From assembly GCA_946893605.1 (NCBI GenBank), contig OX335598.1:310001-374000 (forward strand): a stretch of DNA of 64,000 nt. The letters run 5' to 3'. Both the position numbers and the translations under genes were made by a program. The DNA comes from Candidatus Saccharimonadota bacterium (GTDB lineage: Bacteria; Patescibacteriota; Saccharimonadia; Saccharimonadales; Saccharimonadaceae). The notes beneath the pieces are model-generated. The model was not told where the DNA came from. It saw nothing but the letters and a program-made list of their open reading frames with translations, and did not search any database. Below are positions 43,541-52,475 of the stretch, in pieces (the stretch's first letter is position 1; every line of letters begins with the position of its first letter).

Positions 43541-43627
43541 TGGTGCGGATGAAAGGACTTGAACCTTCACGTACTTGCGTACACTAGCACCTGAAGCTAG
43601 CGCGTCTACCAATTCCGCCACATCCGC
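43541..43627 (-). tRNA. tRNA-Leu (anticodon CAG)
   Basis: 87 nt including encoded CCA. Acceptor GCGGATG/CATCCGC is perfect. The anticodon arm CTAGC-TTCAGGT-GCTAG gives CAG. A long variable arm is as expected for Leu, and the T-loop is TTCAAGT. Promoter TTGATA-17-TATAAT lies directly upstream. Confidence 0.95.
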
Positions 43628-43694
43628 ATGGGCTACGCGTCAATTATAGCCCAATTCTCACCCAGTATCAAGCTTGGATTACGAAGCTTACACC

Positions 43695-45282
43695 TCACGC
43701 GTTTAATTCCGCCGCCAATTCCTTTGGTTGAGCCTCCGTTTTAATTCCTGGATTAAAAATTCCAGCTGGATCAAAGATTTGCTTCACCTTTGCATATAAT
43801 TGCTTTTCATCATCTGGCAGATTTTTATAGATAAAGTTAGCCTTCAATCTTCCGTCACCACCAAATCCTGCAAACGAGCCTTCGTACTTATTAACAATCT
43901 GAGAAATTTCCGCCAACAACTGAAGAATCTTCTGACGTTCACTCACCTTTTTACTGTCAAACGTCGGATGCAGAGAAATATAATCGCTTGAAAAATCAAC
44001 AAAAACTGGCAAATCCACGCCATACTTAGATTCCAGCGACTTCAACTCGCTAAGAAAACTATCAATCTTTTCTGGCGCCATTAAAATCCCAGAGAAAACA
44101 CGCGGCGTAATCATATGCGGCTCGCTCGGAGTTTCCGCCAAAGCCAAAACAGAGTGTAAACTAAACAAATCCTGCTCTTCCAAATGCAGAGTTTTTATGT
44201 CAATCGCTTCTGATGATTCCAATTTTCTAGTCAATTTCTTCGCGGCTTTATTGCGCGCTCTGTCAGAAAAGTCATCAAAGATAGCCAAAACCACCGCACC
44301 CTTAAAGCATTCTTTCGGCGCCCACTCAACCATTTTACCGACGACCGCAGCCTGACGGAAGAATCGCCCGTCGATTATTTCCACCGCCGACGCCTTATTT
44401 TTCATCGCTAATTCCACGGCTGATTGCGCGTCTGACAACTTTTTATATGATGCGGCAACAACTGAATATTCAGGATGAATAAATTGCGCCTTCATAATAA
44501 CTTCGCAAATCACACCCAGACTTCCCTGACTGCCAATAAACAGCGGCGTCAAGTCAAATGACCCGTCTTTGTTTCACCCGAGAAATCCCACTGTATCCAA
44601 CCGTATCCGGCAAAGCTGGATCCATTTGCGAAATCAGCTCGGCGTTATCTGAGATTAAATTGTCAATCTCTCGATAAATCTCGCCCTCAAACGTCGATAA
44701 GCCTTTTTTCTTACTCAATTCGCGTCGAGATATGCGCCCAGTCTGAATCACGTCGCCATTACTTAGGACAATTTCAAGCTGCTGAACGGCGTCAGCAAAA
44801 CGGCCATGTGCACCAGATAGTATTCCAGACGGAGCTGTGTTAATTGCGCCACCAATCGTGCCTTCTTCCGCCACATATGAAGTTCGCGGCAGACCCAAGC
44901 CTTTATGAGTAGACAAAGTTGCGTTGATTGCCGAAAGAGAAATTCCCGCTTGAGCATGAATCAGTTGCTGGCGAGGATCAATACCAATCACACGATTCAT
45001 ATACGTTTTTTCGTCAATTGCAATACCTTTATTCGTCGCTGCGCCAGTTTCATCATTGCCACAACCACGAACAAACACAGGTAAAACATGACCTTTCTCT
45101 GCCAATTGAGAACAAAATCGCATCACTTTCCTGATGTCGTTCATATTAGCCGCACGAACAATCATTTCTGGTCGGCGCGCCAAAAGTCCGTTATCAACTT
45201 CAACTTGACTCAATGCAAAATCCTGCGACGCGACTTCGCCGCTAAGATGCTCATTCAAATATTTCGCAACTTTATTCATCAA
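43695..45282 (-). CDS. FAD-binding oxidase (GlcD/D-lactate dehydrogenase type), frameshifted
   Basis: 528 residues after removing one A in the run near 44567-44571. The PCMH-type FAD domain has VFVRGCGNDETGAATNKG, HAQAGISLSAINATL and VAEEGTIGGAINTAPSG. The C-terminal domain ends with the usual IFDPAGIFNPGIK. Substrate is likely a 2-hydroxyacid such as D-lactate. An iron-sulphur partner is not seen. It lies alone between the two inverted tRNA-Leu genes. Confidence 0.82.
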
Positions 45283-45363
45283 TCCTCCTTAGCATGTTAC
45301 TTCAATTTTAACATAAGCGCGGACAGTTGATAAGTAGAATTTGTTTTGATATAATCAGGTTAT

Positions 45364-45446
45364 GCGGATGTGGTGGAATTGGTAGACACGCATGCCTTAG
45401 GAGTACAGCTCACGGCGTGAAGGTTCAAGTCCTTTCATCCGCACCA
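45364..45446 (+). tRNA. tRNA-Leu (anticodon TAG)
   Basis: 83 nt including CCA. Acceptor GCGGATG/CATCCGC and the T-arm are as in the CAG isoacceptor, and the loop CTTAGGA gives TAG. The anticodon stem as written (CATGC opposite GTACA) forms only three of five pairs, so either the sequence has an error or the gene is degenerate. Promoter TTGATA-17-TATAAT is upstream. Confidence 0.85.
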
Positions 45447-45471
45447 ATATTTGACAATTTTTCACCATAAG

Positions 45472-45499
45472 AAAATCACCCGTAGTTAGGGTGATTTTT
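45472..45499. terminator. Terminator shared by tRNA-Leu(TAG) and the converging Ham1-like gene
   Basis: AAAATCACCC/GGGTGATTTT with T5 on the plus side; identical to the terminator at 43490-43516 in inverse orientation. Confidence 0.8.
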
Positions 45500-45542
45500 A
45501 ATTAATCTTTTATGGCGTTGATCATTTTCGCCTCTACTGAAC

Positions 45543-46091
45543 TTATTTTTGCTGCAACCACTGCGCTAACTCCTTCCATACTACAGCTATCATGTCGGTC
45601 TTTTCATCGTCACTCATCTCAGCTATCGTCTTGTTTGCGCCATCAACTTTGAAATATTTATCGTAGTCACGACCATTCTCGCCGCGTGGTTCGCTGAGTA
45701 ATTCACCATGCACTTTGTACGTAAACGTCTTGATTTCTAGTCCATCTATATACGTAACCGTACGCTGAGTGTATGCCCCTCTGTCATCTCTAAGCAATTT
45801 TACTATGTTTTCTATGCCGATAGTATCAAGTGCGTACTTCGTGTAAACACCTGGAAAACCTTTGAGGCTTTTGATGAACAGTCCAGAATCCATATAGCTT
45901 AGTGGGCTATTTAGTAGTTCATCGTGTTTTGAGCTTTATCAATGGATACTTCTTCTTGGCTATCTGATTGAATTTCCGGTACATCAGAGTAACTCCCTGT
46001 CGGGAGCTGTGAGTGTTAGACCCGCCCTCAATAATGCCTGGTTTGCTCCAGCTAATTTATATTTGTTGGTTGTGGCGTAGGTTATATTCAT
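45543..46091 (-). CDS. Ham1/RdgB-like nucleoside triphosphate pyrophosphatase, frameshifted
   Basis: About 183 residues. ATG 46091 has AAGGAGG upstream: MNITYATTNKYKLAGANQAL, then a shift near 45990 to DVPEIQSDSQEEVSIDKAQ, another near 45925, and then SYMDSGLFIKSLKGFPGVYT to 45543. The N-terminal TxNxxK, the central EIQ and DSGLF with GFPG match the ITPase/Ham1 family that removes non-canonical purine NTPs. It is the second gene after promoter P5, 20 bp behind the Cys-containing peptide gene. Two indels could be sequence errors or decay. Confidence 0.7.
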
Positions 46092-46111
46092 AAAGCCCCT
46101 CCTTTATTGAA

Positions 46112-46282
46112 TTATTCTTTTTCTTTGCCATGCAGCTCTTGCATAAAAAAACATTCTTCATTACCACTAGTACAGGAATTAGTATTGGAACAGACCATGA
46201 TCGTATCAGCAACGAGGGACAATAGACTCATATCTGGATATTCCGACCCCTCAGGAAGCACCTTTTCTGCGCCTATTATCAC
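46112..46282 (-). CDS. Small Cys-containing peptide gene behind P5
   Basis: 56 residues from GTG 46282: MIIGAEKVLPEGSEYPD, a short hydrophobic stretch (SLLSLVADTIMV), then three cysteines in CSNTNSCTSGNEEC and a charged end. AAGGAG lies 12 nt upstream, rather far. It resembles no family I know; the acidic leader-like N-terminus and Cys-rich C-terminal half recall peptide precursors, but no modifying enzyme or double-Gly site is seen. First cistron after P5. Confidence 0.45.
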   Translation of the reverse strand: MIIGAEKVLPEGSEYPDMSLLSLVADTIMVCSNTNSCTSGNEECFFMQELHGKEKE

Positions 46283-46309
46283 CGTTCGTATAGTCTCCTT
46301 GTTTACTCA

Positions 46310-46361
46310 GCTCGTCAACGAAAGCTACTTTCATTTATACCATACTCGCGTAAAAAGTCAA
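46310..46361 (-). promoter_or_regulatory. P5: recurrent promoter, minus strand
   Basis: TTGACT (46356-46361), 16 bp ending ACGCGAGTATGG, TATAAA (46334-46339), then GCTTTCGTTGACGAG at the RNA 5' end, matching P4 base for base at most positions. Unlike P3 and P4, the leader is short and reaches an SD (AAGGAG) directly. Confidence 0.8.
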
Positions 46362-46456
46362 TTAGAATATACTCGGCATAACTTGTCAGGACTTGAAACC
46401 TGAACTATAATTAGCTCACATCACGAGTTCGTTAAATAAAACGACAGATGTAATTA

Positions 46457-46534
46457 TGGGAAATTAGCTCAGTTGGCTAGAGCGCACGATTCACATTCGT
46501 GAGGTCACAGGTTCGAGCCCTGTATTTCCCACCA
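46457..46534 (+). tRNA. tRNA-Val (anticodon CAC)
   Basis: 78 nt including CCA. Acceptor GGGAAAT/ATTTCCC, anticodon arm CACGA-TTCACAT-TCGTG, T-arm ACAGG-TTCGAGC-CCTGT. Confidence 0.93.
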
Positions 46535-46553
46535 TTTCACGTTAGGTATAAAT

Positions 46554-47075
46554 ATGGAATCTTTTTACGTTACGTCAACTCATCTTGATATAGATATGGC
46601 GACTGAACCTCATCCTTCTGGATTGGTTATATTCTCGCGAGAATTATCTACAAACGGGAAGCCGACTGGGCACATAATAGTATCTCCCGAGAACCATCAT
46701 ACAGATGTATATTACGATTATCTTACAAGGAATGAAGCTTTAGTAGCAGAACGTGAACATTGGGGAGTAAAAAATCATCAAGGCAAGATTGTAAATTACT
46801 TCGCCCGAACAGAACCTGTTTATGGAATATACATACCTCAACTAGACGATATGCCGGACTATCCCGAACTACTAATAGCTTGTACGAAGAATAAAAAAGC
46901 GAAGAGATTAGCCCATCAAGAATTAAGAGTAGGCTCGACGCAAGTTAAATTGGCGACTCAAGCTCTCGGTATAGTAATGGCTGATCTAGATATTTTACAT
47001 AGAGCTGATGGCAAAACTCGGCTGATAAATTTTCCAAAAGACCAACTTGACGAACAGCAAATTACAGTATGTTAA
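46554..47075 (+). CDS. Protein of unknown function after tRNA-Val
   Basis: 173 residues, soluble, mixed charge; contains SGLVIFSRELSTNGKPTGHI and EPVYGIYIPQLDDMPDYPEL. No motif I recognise. It starts 19 bp after the tRNA, and a TATAAAT abuts the ATG, too close to act as its -10, so it may be read through from the tRNA promoter. Codon use resembles its neighbours. Confidence 0.6.
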   Translation: MESFYVTSTHLDIDMATEPHPSGLVIFSRELSTNGKPTGHIIVSPENHHTDVYYDYLTRNEALVAEREHWGVKNHQGKIVNYFARTEPVYGIYIPQLDDMPDYPELLIACTKNKKAKRLAHQELRVGSTQVKLATQALGIVMADLDILHRADGKTRLINFPKDQLDEQQITVC

Positions 47076-47148
47076 AGCATTAAACACAACTTTCACTCTT
47101 TTTATTTCCCCCTTATCGTGGTAAAATTTTATATTAAGAGGAAGGTCT

Positions 47149-48996
47149 GTGCTAATATCAGACCATATTTTTATGAAGGACGCTAGCAAGATTCGAAACA
47201 TTGCCATTATTGCCCACGTCGACCACGGCAAGACAACCATGGTTGACGGGCTATTAAAGCAGTCGCGAACATTCCGCGACAACCAAGCCGAGATGAGCCA
47301 GGAATTGATTATGGATTCCGGCGATCAAGAGCACGAGCGCGGTATCACCATCACCGCCAAACAAACGTCAATTTTTTACGGCGACTACAAAATAAACATC
47401 ATCGATACGCCAGGACACGCCGATTTCTCTGGCGAAGTTGAGCGAACCTTGAATATGGCCGATGGCGTTCTGCTAATCGTGGACGCACAGGAAGGTCCGA
47501 TGCCTCAGACCAAATTCGTATTAGCGAAGGCGCTTGAGCTGGGGCTGAAGCCTGTTGTGATTATCAATAAGATTGACAAGCCAGCCAGGCGAATTGCCGA
47601 GGTTGAAGATGAGTTGAGCGATCTGTTTTTGGAGCTAGCGACCGACGATTCTCAATTGCAATATCCAATTTATTACGCAATCGGACGCGACGGAAAATCA
47701 TGGAAAGAAATTCCTGCAAACACAGACGAAGATGCGGATTTGACGCCAATTTTTGACGCGATTATCAACGATATTCCAGCGCCAGACGTGACGGAAGATG
47801 GCGCATTTCAATTGCTTGTTACCAGCTTACAATACGACACATTCCAGGGGAAATACGCGATTGGGCGAATTGCTCGCGGATCCGTTAAGCGTGGCTTGCA
47901 AGTCAGTTTGATGAAAAATGGTGAAGTCGCGGGCTCAGCACGAATTGAGAAAGTTTTTGGCTATCGCGGCTTGAATCGCGAAGAACTTGACGAAGCTTTT
48001 GCTGGCGACATTGTGGCGCTGGTTGGCGTGGCTGACGCGCATATTGGCGATACAATTGCCGACAAAGAACAGCCTGAAGCGCTACCGACAATTGACATCG
48101 AGGCTCCAACTCTGAGCATGTATCTCGGACCAAACACCAGTCCAATGAAAGGTCGCGAGGGCGAGTTTACGACATCCAGGCAAATTGGCGACCGATTGAA
48201 GCGAGAGCTTGAAACCAACGTGGCTCTACGAGTCGAGGAAAACGGAATTGGCTTTACAATTTCTGGACGCGGTGAGTTGCACTTGAGTGTTTTGATTGAA
48301 ACCATGCGACGTGAAGGATTTGAGTTTGAAGTTGGACGACCACAAGTCGTTACAATTACCGAGGACGGCGTCGAAAAGGAACCGATTGAAGAATTGCAAA
48401 TTGAAGTCGGAAGCGAATTTATCGGCGCGATCAGCCAAGAGCTTGGCGCGCGACACGCCGAAATGAAATCTCAGGAAACGACCACCGCTGGCGCTGCTCG
48501 TTTAACTTACATTTTGCCAACGAGAGCTCTGATTGGTCTGCGCAACATTTTATTGACCGCCACTAGAGGTACGGTGATTATGAATTCCCTGCCTCATGGA
48601 TATCAACCGCTTGGCGGAAAATTGCCAAAAACCCGCAATGGAGTTTTGATCGCATTTGAAGCTGGCACGACAACACCTTACGCTTTGCAAGCAGCTGAGG
48701 CGCGCGGTGAATTATTGGTCGGACCAGGAACAGAAGTTTACGCCGGAATGATTGTCGGGATTTACAATCGCCAAGAAGATATCGAAATCAACGTTTGTAA
48801 AGCCAAGCATTTAACTAACATGCGCTCCAAATCATCGGACGGAACTGTGCAATTGACGCCATTTACGCAATTTAGCTTGGAGCAATGTATCGACTTTATC
48901 GAAGATGACGAGCTTTTGGAAGTTACGCCAAAATCATTACGACTTCGCAAGCGATATCTGGACGCAAACGAACGAAAACGCGCCGCGAAACAATAA
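47149..48996 (+). CDS. typA: Ribosome-associated GTPase TypA/BipA
   Basis: About 615 residues: [55 protein letters not shown], and a C-terminal domain with [18 protein letters not shown] and [15 protein letters not shown]. The GTG at 47149 follows GAGGAAGG closely; the ATG at 47173 matches family lengths better but lacks an SD. Promoter TGG-TAAAAT lies about 20 bp before the SD. Confidence 0.95.
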   Translation: MLISDHIFMKDASKIRNIAIIAHVDHGKTTMVDGLLKQSRTFRDNQAEMSQELIMDSGDQEHERGITITAKQTSIFYGDYKINIIDTPGHADFSGEVERTLNMADGVLLIVDAQEGPMPQTKFVLAKALELGLKPVVIINKIDKPARRIAEVEDELSDLFLELATDDSQLQYPIYYAIGRDGKSWKEIPANTDEDADLTPIFDAIINDIPAPDVTEDGAFQLLVTSLQYDTFQGKYAIGRIARGSVKRGLQVSLMKNGEVAGSARIEKVFGYRGLNREELDEAFAGDIVALVGVADAHIGDTIADKEQPEALPTIDIEAPTLSMYLGPNTSPMKGREGEFTTSRQIGDRLKRELETNVALRVEENGIGFTISGRGELHLSVLIETMRREGFEFEVGRPQVVTITEDGVEKEPIEELQIEVGSEFIGAISQELGARHAEMKSQETTTAGAARLTYILPTRALIGLRNILLTATRGTVIMNSLPHGYQPLGGKLPKTRNGVLIAFEAGTTTPYALQAAEARGELLVGPGTEVYAGMIVGIYNRQEDIEINVCKAKHLTNMRSKSSDGTVQLTPFTQFSLEQCIDFIEDDELLEVTPKSLRLRKRYLDANERKRAAKQ

Positions 48997-49015
48997 TTGC
49001 GTCAAGCACAAAAAT

Positions 49016-49046
49016 AACCACCCCGTAATGAGGCGGTTTATTTTTA
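49016..49046 (+). terminator. Terminator of typA
   Basis: AACCACC/GGCGGTT stem with one mismatch and a T-rich tail (TTTATTTTT). Confidence 0.7.
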
Positions 49047-49060
49047 TACACAGAGAGGAA

Positions 49061-49630
49061 TTAGTTGATAAGAGTTTCTTTGACTCGGCGAGAAGCAAAG
49101 AAGTACAAGATTACCAATCCTTCTACTATTAGCATTGTAACGATTCCGGTAATAAATGCCGGAACCTCTACACCTGACTTTCCAGATGCATATATAACTA
49201 CCGCATTTGCAACATTGCCCAATCCAGCCGTGGCGATCGTAGCAACAGCTAGCCACTTACCAAGACGCTTCTGCATTACTATAAACACAACTGCACAAAT
49301 AGCCAAGACTACCAGTATAGGTGAAAATATCAAAGAAATGACGTTCTCTGGCTGGCTAAGATTCATTATCGCCTGGAAAAACATTGCTGTATTAACAAGG
49401 CTACCGATAACGAAACAAACCACAAAGAACATTAACCAACCCTTAACACCCTTCAGGGATTCCGCCATCACGACATATTGCACTGGCGCTGCTTGAGGTT
49501 GTGCAAAATATTGCTGGCTGACCGGTTGCTGCTCATACGGCGTATTCTGCGGTTGTGGTGCGGGACCGTATTGTGCGCTTGGATCAGGCTGTGGCGCATA
49601 TTGCGACTGCTGAGGTTCTTGTTTTGGCAT
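49061..49630 (-). CDS. Four-helix membrane protein with Pro/Gln-rich N-terminus
   Basis: 189 residues from ATG 49630, with AAGGAG 8 nt upstream. The first ~60 residues are Gln/Pro/Tyr-rich and cytosolic-like. Four hydrophobic segments follow, starting GWLMFFVVCFVIGSLVNTA. The GWL-type start of the membrane part resembles DUF2569 proteins, but I am not sure. The P/Q/Y-rich style recalls the tail of the protease at 20415. Promoter TGG-TATAAT (49666-49671) lies at the very end of rarA. Confidence 0.6.
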   Translation of the reverse strand: MPKQEPQQSQYAPQPDPSAQYGPAPQPQNTPYEQQPVSQQYFAQPQAAPVQYVVMAESLKGVKGWLMFFVVCFVIGSLVNTAMFFQAIMNLSQPENVISLIFSPILVVLAICAVVFIVMQKRLGKWLAVATIATAGLGNVANAVVIYASGKSGVEVPAFITGIVTMLIVEGLVILYFFASRRVKETLIN

Positions 49631-49666
49631 ATTAACTTCTCCTTTTAAGAATATTGGTAATGCCAA

Positions 49667-50839
49667 TTATACCACATCCTTAATTTCCTCTGGTAAAAAT
49701 CCTTTGTCATGCTTAAAGCCGGCTTGCCACTTATAATCCTTGTTATAGCCCAAATCTTTCATCAATTTGGTCGGAGCGTTTCTGAGATGTAACGGCACAG
49801 GAGAATTCGGATATTTACGCGCCAGCTCAAAAGCGCCGTGCATTAAATCGGTAATTTCACGCGATTTCTGACTGCGAGCCAACGCAATAGCGCAATGGAA
49901 TAAATTATACTTCGCCTCTGGAAGACCGACGCGCTCGACAGCCTCAAACGTTGCAATTGCCAAGCTCAGCGCACCGTTACCCGCCAGCCCAATATCTTCC
50001 GATGCGAAAATCACCATTCGCCGAGCGATAAACTTTGGATCCTCGCCCGCGTCAATCATTCGCGCCAAATAATACGTCGCAGCCGTCACGTCACTGCCTC
50101 TTAACGACTTAATAAAAGCGGAAATCACGTCGTAATGCGAATCGCCTTTTTTATCATAGCCCGGAAGTCGCTTCTGAGCCGCCGCCTTAACCACTTCCGG
50201 CGTTACTTTTTCGTTAAAACTCAGCGCCAATTCCAAATTGCCCAGCGCCACCCTTGCATCGCCATCCGATAATTCCGCCAAATAGTCCAGGGCTTTGGGC
50301 GAAACTTGCTTGGACTTTTTCAGAACTTTCAGCGCCCTTTTTAATACGGATATGATTTCGTCTTTTGTCAATCGCTGGAGAACCAAAACCCGTGAACGCG
50401 ACAGTAGCGGCGTAATGACTTCAAAGCTCGGATTCTCGGTCGTTGCACCGATTAACGTAATCAGCCCACTCTCAACGTGCGGCAAAAACGCGTCTTGTTG
50501 AGCCTTATTGAAACGATGAATTTCGTCAACGAATAGAATTGTCCTAAGTCCTAAATTCCAATTTTGACGGGCGTGTTCAATTACCTGTTCAACGTCCTTT
50601 TTTCCGCTTGTAACTGCTGACAGCTCAATAAACTCCGCCTTCACCTCGCGCGCAATAATCCGCGCCAACGTCGTTTTTCCAGTTCCCGGCGGACCCCACA
50701 ATATCAAACTGACCGGCTCGCCATTCTTAACGATTCGCCTCAATAACTCGCCCTCACCAAGCAAATGACTCTGCCCTATCACCTCGTCCAGCGTCTGCGG
50801 CCTCATCCGTTCAGCCAGTGGCTGCCTACTATCACTCAT
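49667..50839 (-). CDS. rarA: Replication-associated recombination protein RarA (MgsA)
   Basis: 390 residues from ATG 50839. RPQTLDEVIGQSHLLG, Walker A GPPGTGKTTLA, FVDEIHRFNKAQQDAFLPHV, IGATTENPSFEV and the C-terminal HCAIALARSQKSRE-type block. A clamp-loader-like AAA protein at stalled forks. TATAAT (50846-50851) is 6 bp before the ATG, with GGGAG between, so the mRNA is likely leaderless. Confidence 0.94.
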   Translation of the reverse strand: MSDSRQPLAERMRPQTLDEVIGQSHLLGEGELLRRIVKNGEPVSLILWGPPGTGKTTLARIIAREVKAEFIELSAVTSGKKDVEQVIEHARQNWNLGLRTILFVDEIHRFNKAQQDAFLPHVESGLITLIGATTENPSFEVITPLLSRSRVLVLQRLTKDEIISVLKRALKVLKKSKQVSPKALDYLAELSDGDARVALGNLELALSFNEKVTPEVVKAAAQKRLPGYDKKGDSHYDVISAFIKSLRGSDVTAATYYLARMIDAGEDPKFIARRMVIFASEDIGLAGNGALSLAIATFEAVERVGLPEAKYNLFHCAIALARSQKSREITDLMHGAFELARKYPNSPVPLHLRNAPTKLMKDLGYNKDYKWQAGFKHDKGFLPEEIKDVV

Positions 50840-50940
50840 ACTCCCATTATATCGCGAAATCCATAAAGCCAAAAAGTCTCCGCCGTTTACACTTTCCTCG
50901 CACAAAATGCTACAATAGATCTATATAAATAGGAGGAAAA

Positions 50941-51687
50941 ATGGGAGCATTTGTAGTAATAATCTTAGTATCTATCGGGCTTTATGTGCTTGGTGGCATT
51001 AAAATTGTCAATCAATATCAGCGCGGCGTGGTTTTAACACTTGGCCGATTCACCGGCGTTCGTGAACCAGGATTAAGAGTCGTCATTCCAGGATTGCAAA
51101 CAATGATGTTGGTCGATATTCGCTCGACTCCAATTGACGTTCCAAAACAAGAAGTTATCACCAAAGACAACGTCACGGTCGGCGTTGATGCGGTGGTTTA
51201 TTTCCGAGTTATCAACGCGCCAAAAGCCGTATTGGAAACCACGAACTATATTTACGCGACTAGCCAATTTGCCCAAGCGGCACTGCGCGACGTCACCGGC
51301 AATGTTGATATGGACGATTTGCTCGCCAAGCGCGAAGAGATTTCTCAGCAAATCAAGGAAATTGTTGACGCCGAAACTGACAAATGGGGTATCGATGTCG
51401 AGAACGTTAAAATTCAGAATATCGAACTTCCTAGTGATATGAAACGTGCCATGGCCAAACAAGCCGAAGCAGAGCGCGAGCGCCGCGCCAACATCATCAA
51501 CGCTGACGGCGAAAAAGCTGCGGCTGAAACATTAGCCCAGGCTGCAGAAATCCTAGCAAAAACTCAAGGCGCCATCAATCTGCGAACATTGAACACTTTG
51601 GAGCGAATCTCCACGGAGCCAAGCCAAAAGACGATGATGTTATTCCCTATCGAACTCATCGACGCGATTCGTGGCGGTAAAAAATAA
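50941..51687 (+). CDS. SPFH/stomatin-family membrane protein
   Basis: 248 residues: one N-terminal helix (VVIILVSIGLYVLGG), then NQYQRGVVLTLGRFTGVREPG, VDIRSTPIDVPKQEVITKDN and coiled-coil KRAMAKQAEAERERRANIIN. A slipin-like scaffold of the inner membrane. No NfeD partner is adjacent. SD AGGAGGAAAA and TGC-TACAAT are upstream. Confidence 0.9.
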   Translation: MGAFVVIILVSIGLYVLGGIKIVNQYQRGVVLTLGRFTGVREPGLRVVIPGLQTMMLVDIRSTPIDVPKQEVITKDNVTVGVDAVVYFRVINAPKAVLETTNYIYATSQFAQAALRDVTGNVDMDDLLAKREEISQQIKEIVDAETDKWGIDVENVKIQNIELPSDMKRAMAKQAEAERERRANIINADGEKAAAETLAQAAEILAKTQGAINLRTLNTLERISTEPSQKTMMLFPIELIDAIRGGKK

Positions 51688-51705
51688 ACCACTTATCAAT
51701 AAAAT

Positions 51706-51733
51706 AAGCACTCTGTAATTTTACGGAGTGCTT
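51706..51733 (+). terminator. Terminator of the SPFH gene
   Basis: AAGCACTC/GAGTGCTT extended by GTAA/TTAC after one mismatch, followed by TTATG. Confidence 0.75.
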
Positions 51734-51742
51734 TATGATTTC

Positions 51743-51817
51743 TGGTGCGGATGGGGAGAGTCGAACTCCCATCTCAACCTTGGGAAGGTCACATAATAGC
51801 CGCTATACGACACCCGC
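51743..51817 (-). tRNA. tRNA-Gly (anticodon CCC)
   Basis: 75 nt including CCA. Acceptor GCGGGTG/CATCCGC with one G-U pair; loop TTCCCAA gives CCC; T-arm GGGAG-TTCGACT-CTCCC. Confidence 0.92.
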
Positions 51818-51884
51818 GCTCGATAAAATTATAACACCCTTGCCAGATAGCGACAACTTTAGTACAATTAAATAGCAAGTTTGT

Positions 51885-51960
51885 GGCTCTTTAGCTCAGT
51901 TGGTAGAGCAGAGGCCTGAAGAGCCTTGTGTCCCCAGTTCAAGTCTGGGAGGAGCCACCA
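51885..51960 (+). tRNA. tRNA-Phe (anticodon GAA)
   Basis: 76 nt with CCA. Acceptor GGCTCTT/AGGAGCC, loop CTGAAGA gives GAA. Promoter TTGCCA-17-TACAAT is just upstream. Confidence 0.95.
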
Positions 51961-52009
51961 AATATTGCATTTCATTCACGACTTTGTTACAATAAATCGT
52001 GAACAACAT

Positions 52010-52085
52010 GCGGGTATAGCTCAGTTGTTAGAGCGCTTCCTTGCCATGGAAGAGGCCAGGAGTTAGAGTCTCCTTACCCGCACCA
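52010..52085 (+). tRNA. tRNA-Gly (anticodon GCC)
   Basis: 76 nt with CCA. Acceptor GCGGGTA/TACCCGC, loop TTGCCAT gives GCC. The T-loop reads TTAGAGT instead of TTC-A/G-A-N-T: the nearly universal C56 is replaced by A. Promoter TTGCAT-17-TACAAT. Confidence 0.92.
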
Positions 52086-52098
52086 ATTCGATATTTAG

Positions 52099-52120
52099 CC
52101 ATCCGGACGGGTGGTTTTTT
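52099..52120 (+). terminator. Terminator after tRNA-Gly(GCC)
   Basis: CCATCC/GGGTGG stem with T6. Confidence 0.8.
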
Positions 52121-52151
52121 CGTATGTTAATCCTTAGATAGCTAATTACAT

Positions 52152-52187
52152 TTGACATAATACCCCCAGGGGGTATATGATTATTTT
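52152..52187 (+). promoter_or_regulatory. CsoR-type promoter with palindromic operator in the spacer
   Basis: TTGACA (52152-52157), 18 bp, TATGAT (52176-52181), 6 bp to the ATG (leaderless). Between -35 and -10 lies the perfect palindrome ATACCCCCAGGGGGTAT (52160-52176), the G-tract type of site bound by CsoR/RcnR repressors. Confidence 0.85.
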
Positions 52188-52475
52188 ATGGATACAGCAG
52201 ACATCAAACGACGAGCCCTGCATCGCACAAAGATCATATTAGGACAAATGCGCGGGCTCGAGAAACAAATTACCGACGACGCGTATTGTATGGATGTTTT
52301 AACTCAAAGCCTAGCAATACAAAAGTCATTAGCGTCGCTTAATAAACTTATTCTGGAGCGACATCTCCGCACGCACATTGCTGACAAAATGACGTCCGGC
52401 GACAAAGCCCAACAGAGTAAAGCAATAGAAGAACTACTCAATCTATATGAATTAAATAATATAAGGACAAAATAA
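52188..52475 (+). CDS. csoR: CsoR/RcnR-family metal-responsive repressor
   Basis: 95 residues, all-helical DUF156 family: HRTKIILGQMRGLEKQITDD, YCMDVLTQ with Cys34, and LERHLRTHI with His59 and His63. In copper CsoR the ligands are Cys-His-Cys; here the third is His, closer to the nickel/cobalt RcnR pattern, though RcnR's N-terminal His is absent. It likely represses itself and the downstream membrane protein from the operator in its own promoter. Metal identity is uncertain. Confidence 0.88.
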   Translation: MDTADIKRRALHRTKIILGQMRGLEKQITDDAYCMDVLTQSLAIQKSLASLNKLILERHLRTHIADKMTSGDKAQQSKAIEELLNLYELNNIRTK

